Counted from the first letter of the stretch, positions 23,881 through 33,522 are shown. The stretch is 64,000 nucleotides of DNA from Arthrobacter sp. (GCA_031277795.1 JAITLQ010000001.1:62001-126000), one strand, 5' to 3'. Notes: generated by a model not told the origin, from the sequence alone. Program-made: numbers and translations.

Positions 23881-25344
23881 GTGAAAGTGAACCCGCTCCC
23901 CATGCAGCACCAGACCAACTACGAAATCGCAGAACAACAGGCCGACCCCGTGGCCATCGACGCGGCCCTCGAGGGGGCCCGCCGCACCCCGTTCTGGGAA
24001 GACGATCAACCCCGAGGCGCGCACTTTTCGGCGCTCTCGGGGAACGAAACGGCCGATCTCGTGGTGGTGGGGGGCGGGTTCGCCGGCCTGTGGACGGCGC
24101 TCTTGGCCAAGGAACGCGACCCGGGGCGCGACGTCGTGCTCCTCGAAGCCGAGCGCATCGGATGGGCGGCATCAGGGCGCAACGGCGGTTTCTGCGAGCC
24201 GAGCCTCACGCACGGGCGGGCCAACGCCAAGGTCCACCTGCCGGGGGAGATCGAGACGCTTGAACGCCTAGGTGAGGAAAACCTCGAGGCGCTCCTCGCG
24301 ACGCTCACGCGTTACGGGATCGACGCCGATGTGGTTGACCAAGGCGTCGTGAAAATCGCCACCGAGCGCTACCAGGAGGCCTACCTGGAGGAGATGGCGG
24401 CGGCCGAGCCAACCATGCGCCTGCTCCGCGGCGAAGAGTTGCGACAAGAGATCAACACCCCCGCGGCACAGCTGGGCAATTGGGCCACGGCTGACGGGGT
24501 GGTGCTCAACCCCATCAAGCTCGTCTACGGGCTCCGCGAGGTCTGCGAACGCTTAGGCGTGCGCATCTGCGAGGACACCCGCGTGACCGGCCTGCGCCGG
24601 GACGGCGACGGCATGCGCGTGAGTGCGCAGGGCGGGGCGATCTCAGCCCGCCGCGTGGCGCTGGCCACCAACGGCTTCAAGGCGCTCCTGGCGAGGGATC
24701 GCTGGATGACGGTCCCCGTCTACGACTATGCGATCGTCACCGAGCCGCTCACGCCGGCCCAGCGCGAGAGCCTTGGGTGGAAGAAGCGCCAGGGCCTGAC
24801 GGACCTGAACAATCGCTTCCACTACCTGCGCCTCATCACCGACGCTGCCGGCCAGGAGCGCCTGCTGATCGGCGGGTACGACGCGCTCTATCACTTTGGT
24901 CGCAAGGTGCGCCCCGAGCAGGACTACAGCGAACCCACATTCCGGCGGCTCGTGGTACACCTCGGCGTGATCTTCCCGCAGCTCAACGGCATCAAGATCT
25001 CGCATGCGTGGGGAGGCATGATCGACACCTGCACGCGGTTCTTCTCCTTCTTCACGACCGCCCACGGCGGCCGGGTGGCTGCGGCTGCTGGCTTCACCGG
25101 CTTGGGCGTGGCGGCCACCCGCTTTGCCGGCGAGGTCATGCTGGATCTCCTGGACGGCAAGGATACGGAGCGCACGCGCACCCAGCTCGTGAAGAAGCGC
25201 CCGTTCCCCTTCCCCCCGGAGCCCATCGCCTGGCCAGCCATTCGCTTCACGGCCGCGCAGATGGCTCGCGCGGACAGAAGCGAGGGCAAGCGCGGTGTGT
25301 GGCTGCGAACGCTCGACGCCTTCAAGCTAGGGTTCGACTCGTGA
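23881..25344 (+). CDS. FAD-dependent amine/amino acid oxidase (DAO family, PuuB-like)
   Basis: A 487-residue flavoprotein with a Rossmann FAD motif DLVVVGGGFAGLWTA (about 59-73), ERIGWAASGRNGGFCEPS (about 92-109), typical of gamma-glutamylputrescine oxidase-like members, and a C-terminal GFTGLGVAATRFAGE FAD-contact segment. It should oxidatively deaminate an amine or secondary amino acid to an aldehyde or keto product with hydrogen peroxide. The GTG at 23881 is used; GTG 23887 and ATG 23902 are alternatives. The stop overlaps the first SMR start (GTGA). Confidence 0.9.
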   Translation: MKVNPLPMQHQTNYEIAEQQADPVAIDAALEGARRTPFWEDDQPRGAHFSALSGNETADLVVVGGGFAGLWTALLAKERDPGRDVVLLEAERIGWAASGRNGGFCEPSLTHGRANAKVHLPGEIETLERLGEENLEALLATLTRYGIDADVVDQGVVKIATERYQEAYLEEMAAAEPTMRLLRGEELRQEINTPAAQLGNWATADGVVLNPIKLVYGLREVCERLGVRICEDTRVTGLRRDGDGMRVSAQGGAISARRVALATNGFKALLARDRWMTVPVYDYAIVTEPLTPAQRESLGWKKRQGLTDLNNRFHYLRLITDAAGQERLLIGGYDALYHFGRKVRPEQDYSEPTFRRLVVHLGVIFPQLNGIKISHAWGGMIDTCTRFFSFFTTAHGGRVAAAAGFTGLGVAATRFAGEVMLDLLDGKDTERTRTQLVKKRPFPFPPEPIAWPAIRFTAAQMARADRSEGKRGVWLRTLDAFKLGFDS

Positions 25345-25739
25345 CTTGGCTGCGCACCTCGCCCCATGCGGCGCTCATCGCCGCGATCGTGTGTGAGGTC
25401 GCCGCGACGCTCTCCCTCAAGGGGGCGCTGAGCCACGCCTGGCTCATCCTCGTGGTGGTGCTCGGCTACGGCGCGGCCTTCTTCCTCCTGGCCCTGTGCC
25501 TGCGTCGCGGCATGGCGGTGGGCGTGGCCTACGGGATCTGGGGCGCCACCGGCGTGGTGGCCACGGCGGTGCTCTCGGTCCTCATCTTCGGCGAGAGCAT
25601 CACGCCCGTCATGGCCCTTGGCATGCTGCTCATCATGGCCGGGGTGGCGCTCGTGGAGTGGGGATCCCACCGGGTGGAGGCCGCCTCCGCGCCGGAACCC
25701 CCGCACCCCGCCGCCTCGTTTGAGGAGGTCGGCGGCTGA
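25341..25739 (+). CDS. SMR-family transporter, subunit 1 of a pair
   Basis: A 132-residue four-helix protein of the small multidrug resistance family from GTG 25341, overlapping the FAD oxidase stop. The essential membrane Glu is in AIVCEVAATLSLK (Glu19), and GMAVGVAYGIWGATG marks helix 3. A 25-residue C-terminal tail beyond helix 4 is longer than in EmrE. Its stop overlaps the next SMR start by one base, so the two are probably a heterodimeric pump. Confidence 0.92.
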   Translation: MTWLRTSPHAALIAAIVCEVAATLSLKGALSHAWLILVVVLGYGAAFFLLALCLRRGMAVGVAYGIWGATGVVATAVLSVLIFGESITPVMALGMLLIMAGVALVEWGSHRVEAASAPEPPHPAASFEEVGG

Positions 25740-26068
25740 TGCTCGTCGCCTACCTCGCGCTCGCCGGCGCGATCGTGGTGGAGGTCGGCTCGACGCTGAG
25801 CCTGCAGGCCTCCGACGGCTTCCGCAAGCGCCGCTGGATCCTGCCGGTCCTGGCCGGCTACGGCATCGCGTACACGCTGCTCTCGGTCTCCCTCGCCCAC
25901 GGCATGCCGCTCGGCGTGGCCTACGGCCTGTGGACGGCGTGCGGCGTGGCCCTCACCGCCGTCCTGGCCCGGTTCCTCTTCAAGCAGCCGCTCACGTGGC
26001 TCATGAGCCTGGGGCTCGTGGCGATCATGTGCGGCGTGGCCCTCGTGGAGATGGGTGCGGCCCACTAG
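25739..26068 (+). CDS. SMR-family transporter, subunit 2 of a pair
   Basis: A 109-residue, four-helix SMR protein. The essential Glu is in AIVVEVGSTLSLQ (Glu15), and GMPLGVAYGLWTACG marks helix 3. It begins in the last base of the stop of subunit 1 (TGATG). Paired SMR genes such as mdtJI, ebrAB and ykkCD make obligate heterodimers, and MdtJI exports spermidine. That parallel is attractive beside an amine oxidase but unproven here. Confidence 0.92.
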   Translation: MLVAYLALAGAIVVEVGSTLSLQASDGFRKRRWILPVLAGYGIAYTLLSVSLAHGMPLGVAYGLWTACGVALTAVLARFLFKQPLTWLMSLGLVAIMCGVALVEMGAAH

Positions 26069-26120
26069 ACCCCGGGCGCGGCCCACTAGACCCCGGGGGA
26101 GGCCCGCCCGCCCACAGCAT

Positions 26121-26165
26121 GACGGCGTTCGGTGACCTTCCAGCGGAAGGTCACCGAACGCCGTC
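26121..26165. terminator. 21-bp perfect hairpin between convergent operons
   Basis: GACGGCGTTCGGTGACCTTC plus C (26121-26141) is the exact complement of 26145-26165, with the loop AGC. It sits between the SMR operon and the minus-strand ATPase gene and should terminate both. The arm begins with the GACGGCG word of the dispersed repeat. Confidence 0.85.
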
Positions 26166-26186
26166 GGGCACTGAGAAAACGGGGGC

Positions 26187-27902
26187 TCAGGCGGCCTCCG
26201 GATCCTCCTGGATGTTCAGCTCGTTGCCGGGGATCGAGGCGAGGAGCTTGCGCGTGTAGGGGTGGCGCGGGTTGGTGAAGATCTCCTCCGAGGAGGCCGC
26301 CTCCACGAGCTCGCCGCTCTGCATGACGCAGACGTAGTCGGAGATCAGGCGGACCACCGCGAGGTCGTGCGAGATGAAGAGGTAGGAGAGCCCACGCTCG
26401 GCCTGCAGGTCAGCGAGGAGCTTGAGAATCTGCGCCTGCACCAGCACATCGAGGGCGGAGACCGGCTCGTCGCACACGATGAGCTCGGGCTCGAGGGCCA
26501 GGGCGCGGGCGATCGCGACGCGCTGGCGCTGACCGCCGGAGAGCTCGGACGGGTAGCGGCGCAGCATCGCCTGCGGGAGCGCCACCTGATCCAGCAGCTC
26601 CTTCACGCGAGCGCGGCGTGAGGCGGGCGTGCCCACCTTGTACGCGTCCATGGGCTCCTGGATGATCCGCCCGATCGTGAACATGGGGTTCAGCGAGGAA
26701 TAGGGGTCCTGGAAGACGGGCTGCACGCGGCGGCGGAAGTCCTTGGCGTCCGCCTTGGAGAGCTTGGTGAGGTCCTTGCCATCAAAGGTCATGGTGCCGG
26801 AGGTCGGCTCGATGAGGCCGAGCAACATGCGCGCCGTGGTGGTCTTGCCGGAGCCAGACTCGCCCACGATCGCCACGGTGGAGCCGCGCGGGATGTCGAG
26901 CGAGACGCCCTTGGCGGCATAGAAGTCCTCCTTGCCGCGGATCGGGTAGACCTTCGTGAGGTCGCGCAGCTCCACGAGGTTGGCCGGCGCCGCAGCGGGC
27001 GCCTCCTCGGCGGCGAGCTCCTCGCGCTCGGCCAGCGGGGCGGTGTAGGCGCCCGGCTGCTGGCGGGCCACCGCCACGGACGGCGCGGCGGCCACGAGCT
27101 GCTTGGTGTACTCGTGCTGCGGGTTCTCGAGGATCTGGCGGGCCGGGCCCTGTTCCACGACGCGGCCGCGGTGCATCACCACGACCTGCTCGGCGCGCTC
27201 CGCGGCGAGGCCGAGGTCGTGGGTAATGAGCAGGACCGAGGTCCCCAGCTCCGTGGTCATGGCGTCGATCTGATCCAGGATGGTGCGCTGCACCGTGACG
27301 TCCAGGGCCGAGGTGGGCTCGTCGGCGATGAGCAGGCGCGGGCGGCAGGCCAGGCCAATCGCGATGAGCACGCGCTGGCGCAGGCCGCCGGAGAGCTCAT
27401 GCGGGTAGGCGCGCACCTTGGACTCGGGCTGGGGGATGCCGGCGCGGCCCATGACCTCGAGGACCTTGGCCTTGACGTCGGCCTTGGTGGCCATCTTGTT
27501 GACGATGAGCGTCTCGGCGATCTGGTCGCCGATCCGCGTCACGGGGTTCAGATTGGACATCGGGTCCTGCGGGACCAGCCCGATCTGGTTGCCGCGGACG
27601 CTTTGGTACTGCTTGTCGCTGTACTTGGCGAGGTCCTTGCCATCGAAGGTGATGGCGCCGGAGGTGATGGAGCCGTTGTCCGGGAGCAGGCCGATGATCG
27701 CCATGGCCGTGGTGGACTTGCCCGATCCAGACTCGCCCACGATCGCGAGCGTCTGCCCCTGGCGCAGCGTCAGGCTGGCGCCCTGCACGGCCTCGACCGT
27801 GCCGTGCTGCGTGCGGAACGAGATGGAGAGGTCCTTGACCTCCAGCAGCGGCGCGGCCTCGGGGGTGCTCTGCTCGGGTGTGGCGTGAGTCATACCGGAC
27901 AT
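26187..27902 (-). CDS. Fused double ABC ATPase of the peptide/nickel importer type (DppD-DppF fusion)
   Basis: A 571-residue protein with two complete ATP-binding domains: Walker [10 protein letters not shown] (about 56-64) and GESGSGKTT (about 340-348), signatures LSGGLRQRV and LSGGQRQRV, and Walker B sequences LLIADEPTS and [10 protein letters not shown] Lys/Ala/Pro linker near residues 285-305 joins them. Such fusions drive oligopeptide-type importers in actinobacteria. It has no permease neighbour. The importer at 12.8-16.6 kb has no ATPase, so the two probably belong together. ATG 27893 is an alternative start. Confidence 0.93.
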   Translation of the reverse strand: MSGMTHATPEQSTPEAAPLLEVKDLSISFRTQHGTVEAVQGASLTLRQGQTLAIVGESGSGKSTTAMAIIGLLPDNGSITSGAITFDGKDLAKYSDKQYQSVRGNQIGLVPQDPMSNLNPVTRIGDQIAETLIVNKMATKADVKAKVLEVMGRAGIPQPESKVRAYPHELSGGLRQRVLIAIGLACRPRLLIADEPTSALDVTVQRTILDQIDAMTTELGTSVLLITHDLGLAAERAEQVVVMHRGRVVEQGPARQILENPQHEYTKQLVAAAPSVAVARQQPGAYTAPLAEREELAAEEAPAAAPANLVELRDLTKVYPIRGKEDFYAAKGVSLDIPRGSTVAIVGESGSGKTTTARMLLGLIEPTSGTMTFDGKDLTKLSKADAKDFRRRVQPVFQDPYSSLNPMFTIGRIIQEPMDAYKVGTPASRRARVKELLDQVALPQAMLRRYPSELSGGQRQRVAIARALALEPELIVCDEPVSALDVLVQAQILKLLADLQAERGLSYLFISHDLAVVRLISDYVCVMQSGELVEAASSEEIFTNPRHPYTRKLLASIPGNELNIQEDPEAA

Positions 27903-27984
27903 CTTGCCGCATGAGTAGCCTCCCGGCGAGGCGGGGCGCTCCGGGGCCGGGCAGTGTTTTCACGAACGTCACGCGGGTGGATCC

Positions 27985-28017
27985 CGGAGCTTTCACTCCC
28001 GGGGTGGGAAAGCTCCG
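27985..28017 (-). terminator. 10-bp hairpin in the ackA-ATPase gap
   Basis: CGGAGCTTTC (27985-27994) pairs exactly with GAAAGCTCCG (28008-28017) across a 13-nt GC-rich loop. It lies in the 283-bp gap upstream of the ATPase gene; it may be a second terminator for ackA or part of the ATPase leader. Confidence 0.5.
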
Positions 28018-28117
28018 CGATTCCGGCCACAAGGGCCGCCGGAAGCGCGGAGGATGTCCGAAATGGCGGAGGGGCCAAGGCCCGACGGCGGACGGTGGGC
28101 CGAGGCGCCCACGTCGC

Positions 28118-28154
28118 CACGCGCCGTCGGGCACGTGCGCGACGGCGCGTGGGT
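28118..28154. terminator. Inverted pair of dispersed repeats, probable ackA terminator
   Basis: CCACGCGCCGTCG at 28118-28130 and CGACGGCGCGTGG at 28142-28154 are exact complements and are two head-to-head copies of the dispersed repeat. They lie 32 bp past the ackA stop. Confidence 0.65.
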
Positions 28155-28185
28155 GCCGCCCGGCGCGGGCGCCGGGGCGGCGGGG

Positions 28186-29343
28186 CTAGTGCCGCCCGGT
28201 GTCGTGGGGCCCGGCCGCGGTGACGAGCTCGGCGGTCTGGGCGGCGATGGCCGCCTCCTCGTCGGTGGGGACCACGAGCACCGCGATGGCTGAATCCTCG
28301 GTGGAGACCACGCGCGGCTCGCGGGACTTCTCGATGTTGGCCATGCGATCCAGCTTCACGCCGATGGCTCCGAGGCCGTCGCACACGCGCTCGCGGAACT
28401 GCCAGGAGTTCTCGCCGATGCCCGCCGTGAAGATGAGGGCCTGCGCCCCGCCCACGGCCACGTGGTAGCCGCCGATGTACTTCTGCACGCGATAGGAGGC
28501 GATGGCGAGCGCCAGCTCGGCCTCCTCGTCGCCCTCGGCGGCGCGGGCGATGACGGCGCGCATGTCGTTGGTCCCGGCGATGCCCTTGAGCCCCGAGTCC
28601 TTGTTGAGCAGGGTGTCCAGTTCCTCGGCCGTGTACTCGCCGCGGATCATGAGCTGCGTGAGGACCGAGGGGTCAACGTCGCCGGAGCGGGTGCCCATGA
28701 CGAGGCCGGCCAGCGGCGTGTACCCCATGGAGGTGTCGATGCTGCGGCCGCCCTTGATGGCGGTGATCGAGGCGCCGTTGCCGAGGTGGGCGATGATGCC
28801 GTCGAAGCGGTTCACCGGCACGTTCAGCAGCTCGGCGGCGCGGGCCGTGACGTACTGCGCCGAGGTGCCGTGGAAGCCGTAGCGGCGCACGCCGTGCTCG
28901 GTGTAGAGCTCGTTGGGCACGGCGTAGCGCCACGCGTGCTCCGGCAGCGTGCGGTGGAAGGCGGTGTCGAAGACGGCCACCTGCGGCAGCTTGGGCCACT
29001 TGCGCATGATCGCGCGGATGCCCAGCGCGTGCGCCGGGTTGTGCAGCGGCGCCAGCGGGGCGAGGCGCTCGATGGCGCGCGTGATCTCGTAGTCGATCAT
29101 GACGGGCTCGGAGAAGCGCTCGCCGCCGTGGACCACGCGGTGGCCCACGGCCTCGAGCTCGGGATCGCCGCCGAACTCGGCCTGGAGGTGCGCTTCGACG
29201 AGGTCGAGGGCCGCGCCGTGATCCGGCACCTCGCCGGAGCCGATCTCCTCGACGAGCCCGGAGAGCAGCAGCTCGCCCGTGGCGGTCTCGCGGACCTGGT
29301 ACTTGAGGGAGGAAGAGCCGGAGTTGATGACCAGAACGCGCAC
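28186..29343 (-). CDS. ackA: Acetate kinase
   Basis: A 385-residue enzyme of the ASKHA family. The first phosphate loop is VLVINSGSSSLKY (residues 3-15), GHRVVHGGERF and FDTAFHRTLP contain catalytic residues, and the GFHGTSAQYV and IAHLGNGASI motifs are intact. It converts acetyl phosphate and ADP to acetate and ATP, or the reverse. The GTG start lies 4 nt after the pta stop, so pta-ackA is one operon. Confidence 0.97.
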   Translation of the reverse strand: MRVLVINSGSSSLKYQVRETATGELLLSGLVEEIGSGEVPDHGAALDLVEAHLQAEFGGDPELEAVGHRVVHGGERFSEPVMIDYEITRAIERLAPLAPLHNPAHALGIRAIMRKWPKLPQVAVFDTAFHRTLPEHAWRYAVPNELYTEHGVRRYGFHGTSAQYVTARAAELLNVPVNRFDGIIAHLGNGASITAIKGGRSIDTSMGYTPLAGLVMGTRSGDVDPSVLTQLMIRGEYTAEELDTLLNKDSGLKGIAGTNDMRAVIARAAEGDEEAELALAIASYRVQKYIGGYHVAVGGAQALIFTAGIGENSWQFRERVCDGLGAIGVKLDRMANIEKSREPRVVSTEDSAIAVLVVPTDEEAAIAAQTAELVTAAGPHDTGRH

Positions 29344-29347
29344 CGGC

Positions 29348-31465
29348 TCAGGCCTCCTTGCTGGTGGAGTCGGTGGCGGCCGCGGCCGCAGGGGAGAGGG
29401 ACTGCGCCTGGATCGCGGTGATGGCCACGGTGTTGACGATGTCCTGCACGGTGCACCCGCGCGAGAGGTCGTTGATGGCCTTGTTCAGTCCCTGGAGCAC
29501 GGGGCCAACGGCCACGGCGCCGGCCGACTGCTGCACCGCCTTGTAGGTGTTGTTGCCCGTGTTCAGGTCGGGGAAGACGAACACGGTGGCCTGGCCGGCC
29601 ACGTCGGAGCCGGGCAGCTTGGAGGCGGCGATGGAGGCGTCCACCGCGGCGTCGTACTGGATGGGGCCCTCCACGGGGAAGTCCGGGCCCGTGGCCTGGA
29701 CCAGTTCGGTGGCCTCGCGGACGCGGTCCACGTCCTCGCCGGAGCCCGAGGTGCCGGTGGAGTAGGAGAGCATCGCGACCTTGGGATCCACGCCGAACTG
29801 CCGGGCCGTCGCGGCGGAGGCCAGGGCGATGTCGGCGAGCTGCTCGGCATTGGGGTTCGGATTCACGGCGCAGTCGCCGTAGACCAGGACGCGCTCGGGC
29901 AGGCACATGAGGAACACGCTGGAGACGATCTTCACGCCGGGGCGCGTCTTGATGAACTCGAGCGAGGGGCGGATGGTGTCTGCCGTGGTGTGGGCCGCAC
30001 CGGAGACCATGCCGTCGGCCAGGCCGAGGTGCACCATCATGGTGCCCCAGTAGGAGCGAGAGACCAGGCGCTCGCGGGCCTGTTCAAGCGTGATGCCCTT
30101 GTGGGCGCGCAGGCGCGCATACTCGGCGGCGAACTCCTCGGTGCGCGGGTCGCGGGCCGGGTCAACCAGGCTGATGCCGGAGAGGTCGATGCCCTGCTCC
30201 TTGGCCAGGTCGGCGACCTCGGGACCGCCCAGAACCACCAGGTCGCAGATGTCCCGGCGGGCGATGATCTCGGCGGCGCGCAGCACGCGCACGTCCTCGC
30301 CCTCGGGGAGCACCACCGTCTTGCGCTCGGCGCGGGCGGTCTCCACGAGCTGGTGCAGGAAGCGCACGGGCGTCATGAGCGCGGGGGCCGGGAGCTGCAG
30401 GCGCCCGAGGAGCTCGTCCTCGTCCACCGCCTGGTACCAGCCGCCCAGGGCCGCCGCGGTCTTGCGCGGGACGTTGGCCGTGAGCTCTCCTCGCACGGAG
30501 GCCACGGCGGTGGTGGCCTCGAAGGTGCCGTGCTCGGTCACGTAGACGGGGAACGGCGCCTCGGCCAGGAGCGGGAGCACGGCGTCCTCCACGGGGCGGC
30601 GGCCGGTGACGAGCACGCCCGCGGTGGAGGGGAAGCCGGGGGTCCGGGCGGCGGCGATGGCCGCCGTGAGCACGTCCGTGCGGTCGGCGGGGGTGACCAG
30701 GAAGGTGTCGTCCTGCTCGTAGCGCTCCAGCAGGTAGCCCACGTTCATGGCGGCCACGATGATGTGCCTGATGTCGCGGCCCTCGGCCGGGGCGCCGGCG
30801 ATGAGCCGCGCGCCGAGCGCCGAGGCGACCTCGCCCACGGTGGGGGCCACGACGTCGGGCAGCTCGGGCACGACGTAGACCTTGCGCTCGTGCAGCCCGG
30901 GGCGCACGGCGGCGCGCAGTTCCTCGATCCGGGTGGGATCGGCGCGGTTGACGATCATGGAGAGCAGCGAGACGTGCTCGGTGTAGAAGGAATCGCGGGC
31001 CACGTCCACGGCCTCGGCCGCCTGGGCCACGTCCTTGCCGGCACCGTTGACGACGCCCACCACGTGGCAGCCGAGGTGGTTCGCGAGGCGCGCGTTGAGG
31101 TCGAACTCGCTCGTGAAGTCGTGGCCCGTCAGGTCGGTGCCCTCCACGATCACGACGTCGGCGTGCGCGGCCACGCGGGAATAGGCGTCAAGCGCGCGGG
31201 AGTAGAGCTCCTCGATGCTGCCGGCCGCGATGAGCCGGCGGGCCTCCTCGCGGGTGAGGCCAACGCCCACGCGCTCGGCCGGGAGGTTGAAGACGGCGGA
31301 CATGAGCCGCGCGCTCGGATCCGCGGCGGGCTCGGCCGCCTCGGTGATGGGGCGGAAGAAGCCCACCGTGTCGGCGTGGCGGTGCAGGAGGTCGCCGAGG
31401 CCAAGGACGATGAGGGATTTTCCAGAGCCGGCGCTGGTGGCGCTGACGTAGAGGCCGCGGGTCAT
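29348..31465 (-). CDS. pta: Phosphate acetyltransferase, long form
   Basis: A 705-residue protein from ATG 31465 (MTRGLYVSATSAGSGKS). It has the long-form architecture: an N-terminal P-loop domain related to cobyrinate synthases (GSGKS, about 13-17), a central DRTGG domain (about 225-330) and the C-terminal acetyltransferase domain starting near KTVVLPEGEDVRVLRA. It interconverts acetyl-CoA and acetyl phosphate. ATG 31465 is chosen because the P-loop is then at the normal distance from the N-terminus. An inverted CAATGG/CCATTG lies upstream at 31514-31530. Confidence 0.96.
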   Translation of the reverse strand: MTRGLYVSATSAGSGKSLIVLGLGDLLHRHADTVGFFRPITEAAEPAADPSARLMSAVFNLPAERVGVGLTREEARRLIAAGSIEELYSRALDAYSRVAAHADVVIVEGTDLTGHDFTSEFDLNARLANHLGCHVVGVVNGAGKDVAQAAEAVDVARDSFYTEHVSLLSMIVNRADPTRIEELRAAVRPGLHERKVYVVPELPDVVAPTVGEVASALGARLIAGAPAEGRDIRHIIVAAMNVGYLLERYEQDDTFLVTPADRTDVLTAAIAAARTPGFPSTAGVLVTGRRPVEDAVLPLLAEAPFPVYVTEHGTFEATTAVASVRGELTANVPRKTAAALGGWYQAVDEDELLGRLQLPAPALMTPVRFLHQLVETARAERKTVVLPEGEDVRVLRAAEIIARRDICDLVVLGGPEVADLAKEQGIDLSGISLVDPARDPRTEEFAAEYARLRAHKGITLEQARERLVSRSYWGTMMVHLGLADGMVSGAAHTTADTIRPSLEFIKTRPGVKIVSSVFLMCLPERVLVYGDCAVNPNPNAEQLADIALASAATARQFGVDPKVAMLSYSTGTSGSGEDVDRVREATELVQATGPDFPVEGPIQYDAAVDASIAASKLPGSDVAGQATVFVFPDLNTGNNTYKAVQQSAGAVAVGPVLQGLNKAINDLSRGCTVQDIVNTVAITAIQAQSLSPAAAAATDSTSKEA

Positions 31466-31698
31466 GCTCTTCAGGGGCTCCTTCGGGAGGGCGTGGCGTG
31501 CTTTAGGTAACACCAATGGTGCTTCCATTGTGCACGACGACGCGTCGGTTCCGTGCCGTGGGTCACGTCGCCGCGGGTGCCGGGCGCCTCACGGCGCCGC
31601 GCCGGAACCGCTGCCGCGCGATCCGCGCCCAGCCTAACCACGCGGCGTCGGGCCTGTCAGTCGGCTGAGTCACGCCCCCGCTGGGCCTGCCGGGCGAA

Positions 31699-32868
31699 CT
31701 ATCCGCGGGCCGCGTCGTAGGCGTCGCTGTCGATCGTCACGGCCTTCGTGGCGACGTTGAGGCTGACGCCGAGATCGACGAACATGACGACATCACCCTT
31801 CGCGGTGAATCCGGAGGGGAACATGCCGTTCGTGTCGTCCTGCGAGAAGCGCACGAGGGGGACGACCTTGCCGTCCTTCACGGGACCAAAGGCCGTGATC
31901 TGATCGCGGCCGTCGATGGCCAGGGCGAGGCCGTATGGCTCGCCCTTCACGTAGCCGAGGCCGACGCCGTGCTTGAGGGCCTCGCGCGCGGGGCCGCCGC
32001 TGAGGGGAAGAGACCACTCGTTCGTGGTGAGAGGCTCGTCGCCCACCGTCCAGTAGACCGTGGGGCGGCCCGCCGCGTCGCCGCTGACCCGGAGGTGGCC
32101 GGCGTACGCGCCGAGCTTGCCGTCGCTGGCGACGCCAAGCTTGTGGGGTACACCGCCGATCTTGTCCACGGAGTAGAGGGTGACGGTGCCGTCGGCGGTT
32201 CCGCTCTGCCCGCTATCGGCGGGGGTGCTGGCGGCGGCAAACACGAAGCCGCCGTCCGGGGCCGGGGCCACCTCGACGGGCCAGCTCATGCCCTTCATGG
32301 CTGCCGGGAGCGGATCGCCCACAGTGAAGTTCGGGTACTTGGCCTGGGTCTTCGCGTTGCCCGCGAAGGGGTCGTGGCCGGCGGCGAAGGGGGAGGCCAC
32401 CTTGCCGTTGATCACCGTGACGATCGAGGTGGTCGGCTGCAGCACCCCTGCGCTCGGGGACGTCAGGACGTCGAGGGGATCCCCGTTCGTCGTGAAGGAC
32501 ACGGACGACCACAGCGTCCAGTTGTCCGTGCCGTCGTCCACCAGCTTGCTCTCGTCGGGTGCGGGCGTCGAGGCCACCGCGCCCTCGGTGGCCCTCACGG
32601 GTGAACCGTTGGCCCACATCCAGCCTTCCAGCTCGATGTGCGCGTTCGCGGAGGGCGAGACGGTGGCCGATGTGCTCGGTGCCGCGGACGGGGAGGCGGC
32701 GGCAGGGTTGGCGCTGTAGGTCGCGGCGAGGCTCGAGCCCTCCGGCGTGGGCGAGGAGATGTCGGTGACGTGGGCGGGGCTGCAGGCGTTGAGGGCCAGG
32801 CCCGCTGGCAGCACGAGCGAGAGGGTCAACGCCGCGCGGGCGCGTCGGGAGACAGCGTGGGAGTTCAT
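31699..32868 (-). CDS. Predicted lipoprotein, function unknown
   Basis: A 389-residue protein from ATG 32868, with GGTGGAG upstream. It has a basic N-terminus, a hydrophobic helix and the lipobox LNAC (about Cys25), then a Ser/Pro/Ala-rich linker of about 45 residues. The body has repeated beta-type segments with Gly-Asp turns (APDGGFVFAAA, LYSVDKIGG, VYWTVGDEPL, PYGLALAIDG), reminiscent of a beta-propeller. No catalytic motif is visible. It should sit on the outer face of the membrane. I do not recognise the family. Confidence 0.78.
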   Translation of the reverse strand: MNSHAVSRRARAALTLSLVLPAGLALNACSPAHVTDISSPTPEGSSLAATYSANPAAASPSAAPSTSATVSPSANAHIELEGWMWANGSPVRATEGAVASTPAPDESKLVDDGTDNWTLWSSVSFTTNGDPLDVLTSPSAGVLQPTTSIVTVINGKVASPFAAGHDPFAGNAKTQAKYPNFTVGDPLPAAMKGMSWPVEVAPAPDGGFVFAAASTPADSGQSGTADGTVTLYSVDKIGGVPHKLGVASDGKLGAYAGHLRVSGDAAGRPTVYWTVGDEPLTTNEWSLPLSGGPAREALKHGVGLGYVKGEPYGLALAIDGRDQITAFGPVKDGKVVPLVRFSQDDTNGMFPSGFTAKGDVVMFVDLGVSLNVATKAVTIDSDAYDAARG

Positions 32869-32988
32869 GCGCTCCACCCTGGCATCCATGAATACCCGGA
32901 GGGAGCGTCGTGACCCATCGGCAACCACATCGAGTTCAGACTGTGACCGCCGGGCTGCTTCCGGGGCGCCCCAGGATCCTCGCTGCCC

Positions 32989-33495
32989 CTAGAAGAGCGC
33001 CTCCTCCAGAGCCGCGTCGTAACCCTCAAGGTCCAGCAGATAGCGCTTGCGCTCCAGCCCGCCGGCGTAGCCCGTCATGGACCCATCCACCCCCACCACG
33101 CGGTGGCACGGCACGATCACGGAGAGCGGGTTGTGCCCCACCGCCTGGCCCACGGCCTGCGCGGCCTTGGGCTTGCCGAGCTCGCGGGCGATGGCCCCGT
33201 AGGTCGTCACCGAACCCGCCGGGATGGTGCGCAGGATGTCCCAGACCTTCTTCTGCTTGCCCGTCCCCGCCGGATCCAGCGGCAGATCGAAGTCCTCGCG
33301 TTCCCCGGCGAGGTACTGACCCAACTGTTCCGCGGCGGCGTCGAGCACCGCGTGCTCACCCGGCTCCACGCGCTCGCCGAGCGTCGCGTCGGAAGGGAAG
33401 TAGCGGTGATCCTCGAACCACACACCGGTCAGGCCGATGCCGTTCGCGGCGATGATGAGCGTCCCCAGCGGGGAGTCGGTCAAGAGATGTGCCAT
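32989..33495 (-). CDS. ogt: Methylated-DNA--protein-cysteine methyltransferase
   Basis: A 168-residue suicide repair protein. The active-site Cys is in VIVPCHRVVG, and GSVTTYGAIARELGKPKAAQ is the DNA-binding helix-turn-helix (given here in two overlapping parts, TTYGAIAREL and GKPKAAQ). It moves methyl groups from O6-methylguanine to its own Cys. ATG 33495 has a GGAG ribosome binding site; a GTG at 33516 would add seven residues. It follows the adaA-alkA gene, as in mycobacteria. Confidence 0.95.
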   Translation of the reverse strand: MAHLLTDSPLGTLIIAANGIGLTGVWFEDHRYFPSDATLGERVEPGEHAVLDAAAEQLGQYLAGEREDFDLPLDPAGTGKQKKVWDILRTIPAGSVTTYGAIARELGKPKAAQAVGQAVGHNPLSVIVPCHRVVGVDGSMTGYAGGLERKRYLLDLEGYDAALEEALF

Positions 33496-33522
33496 GGTCT
33501 GCTCCGTGTTCGTCACGGGGGC

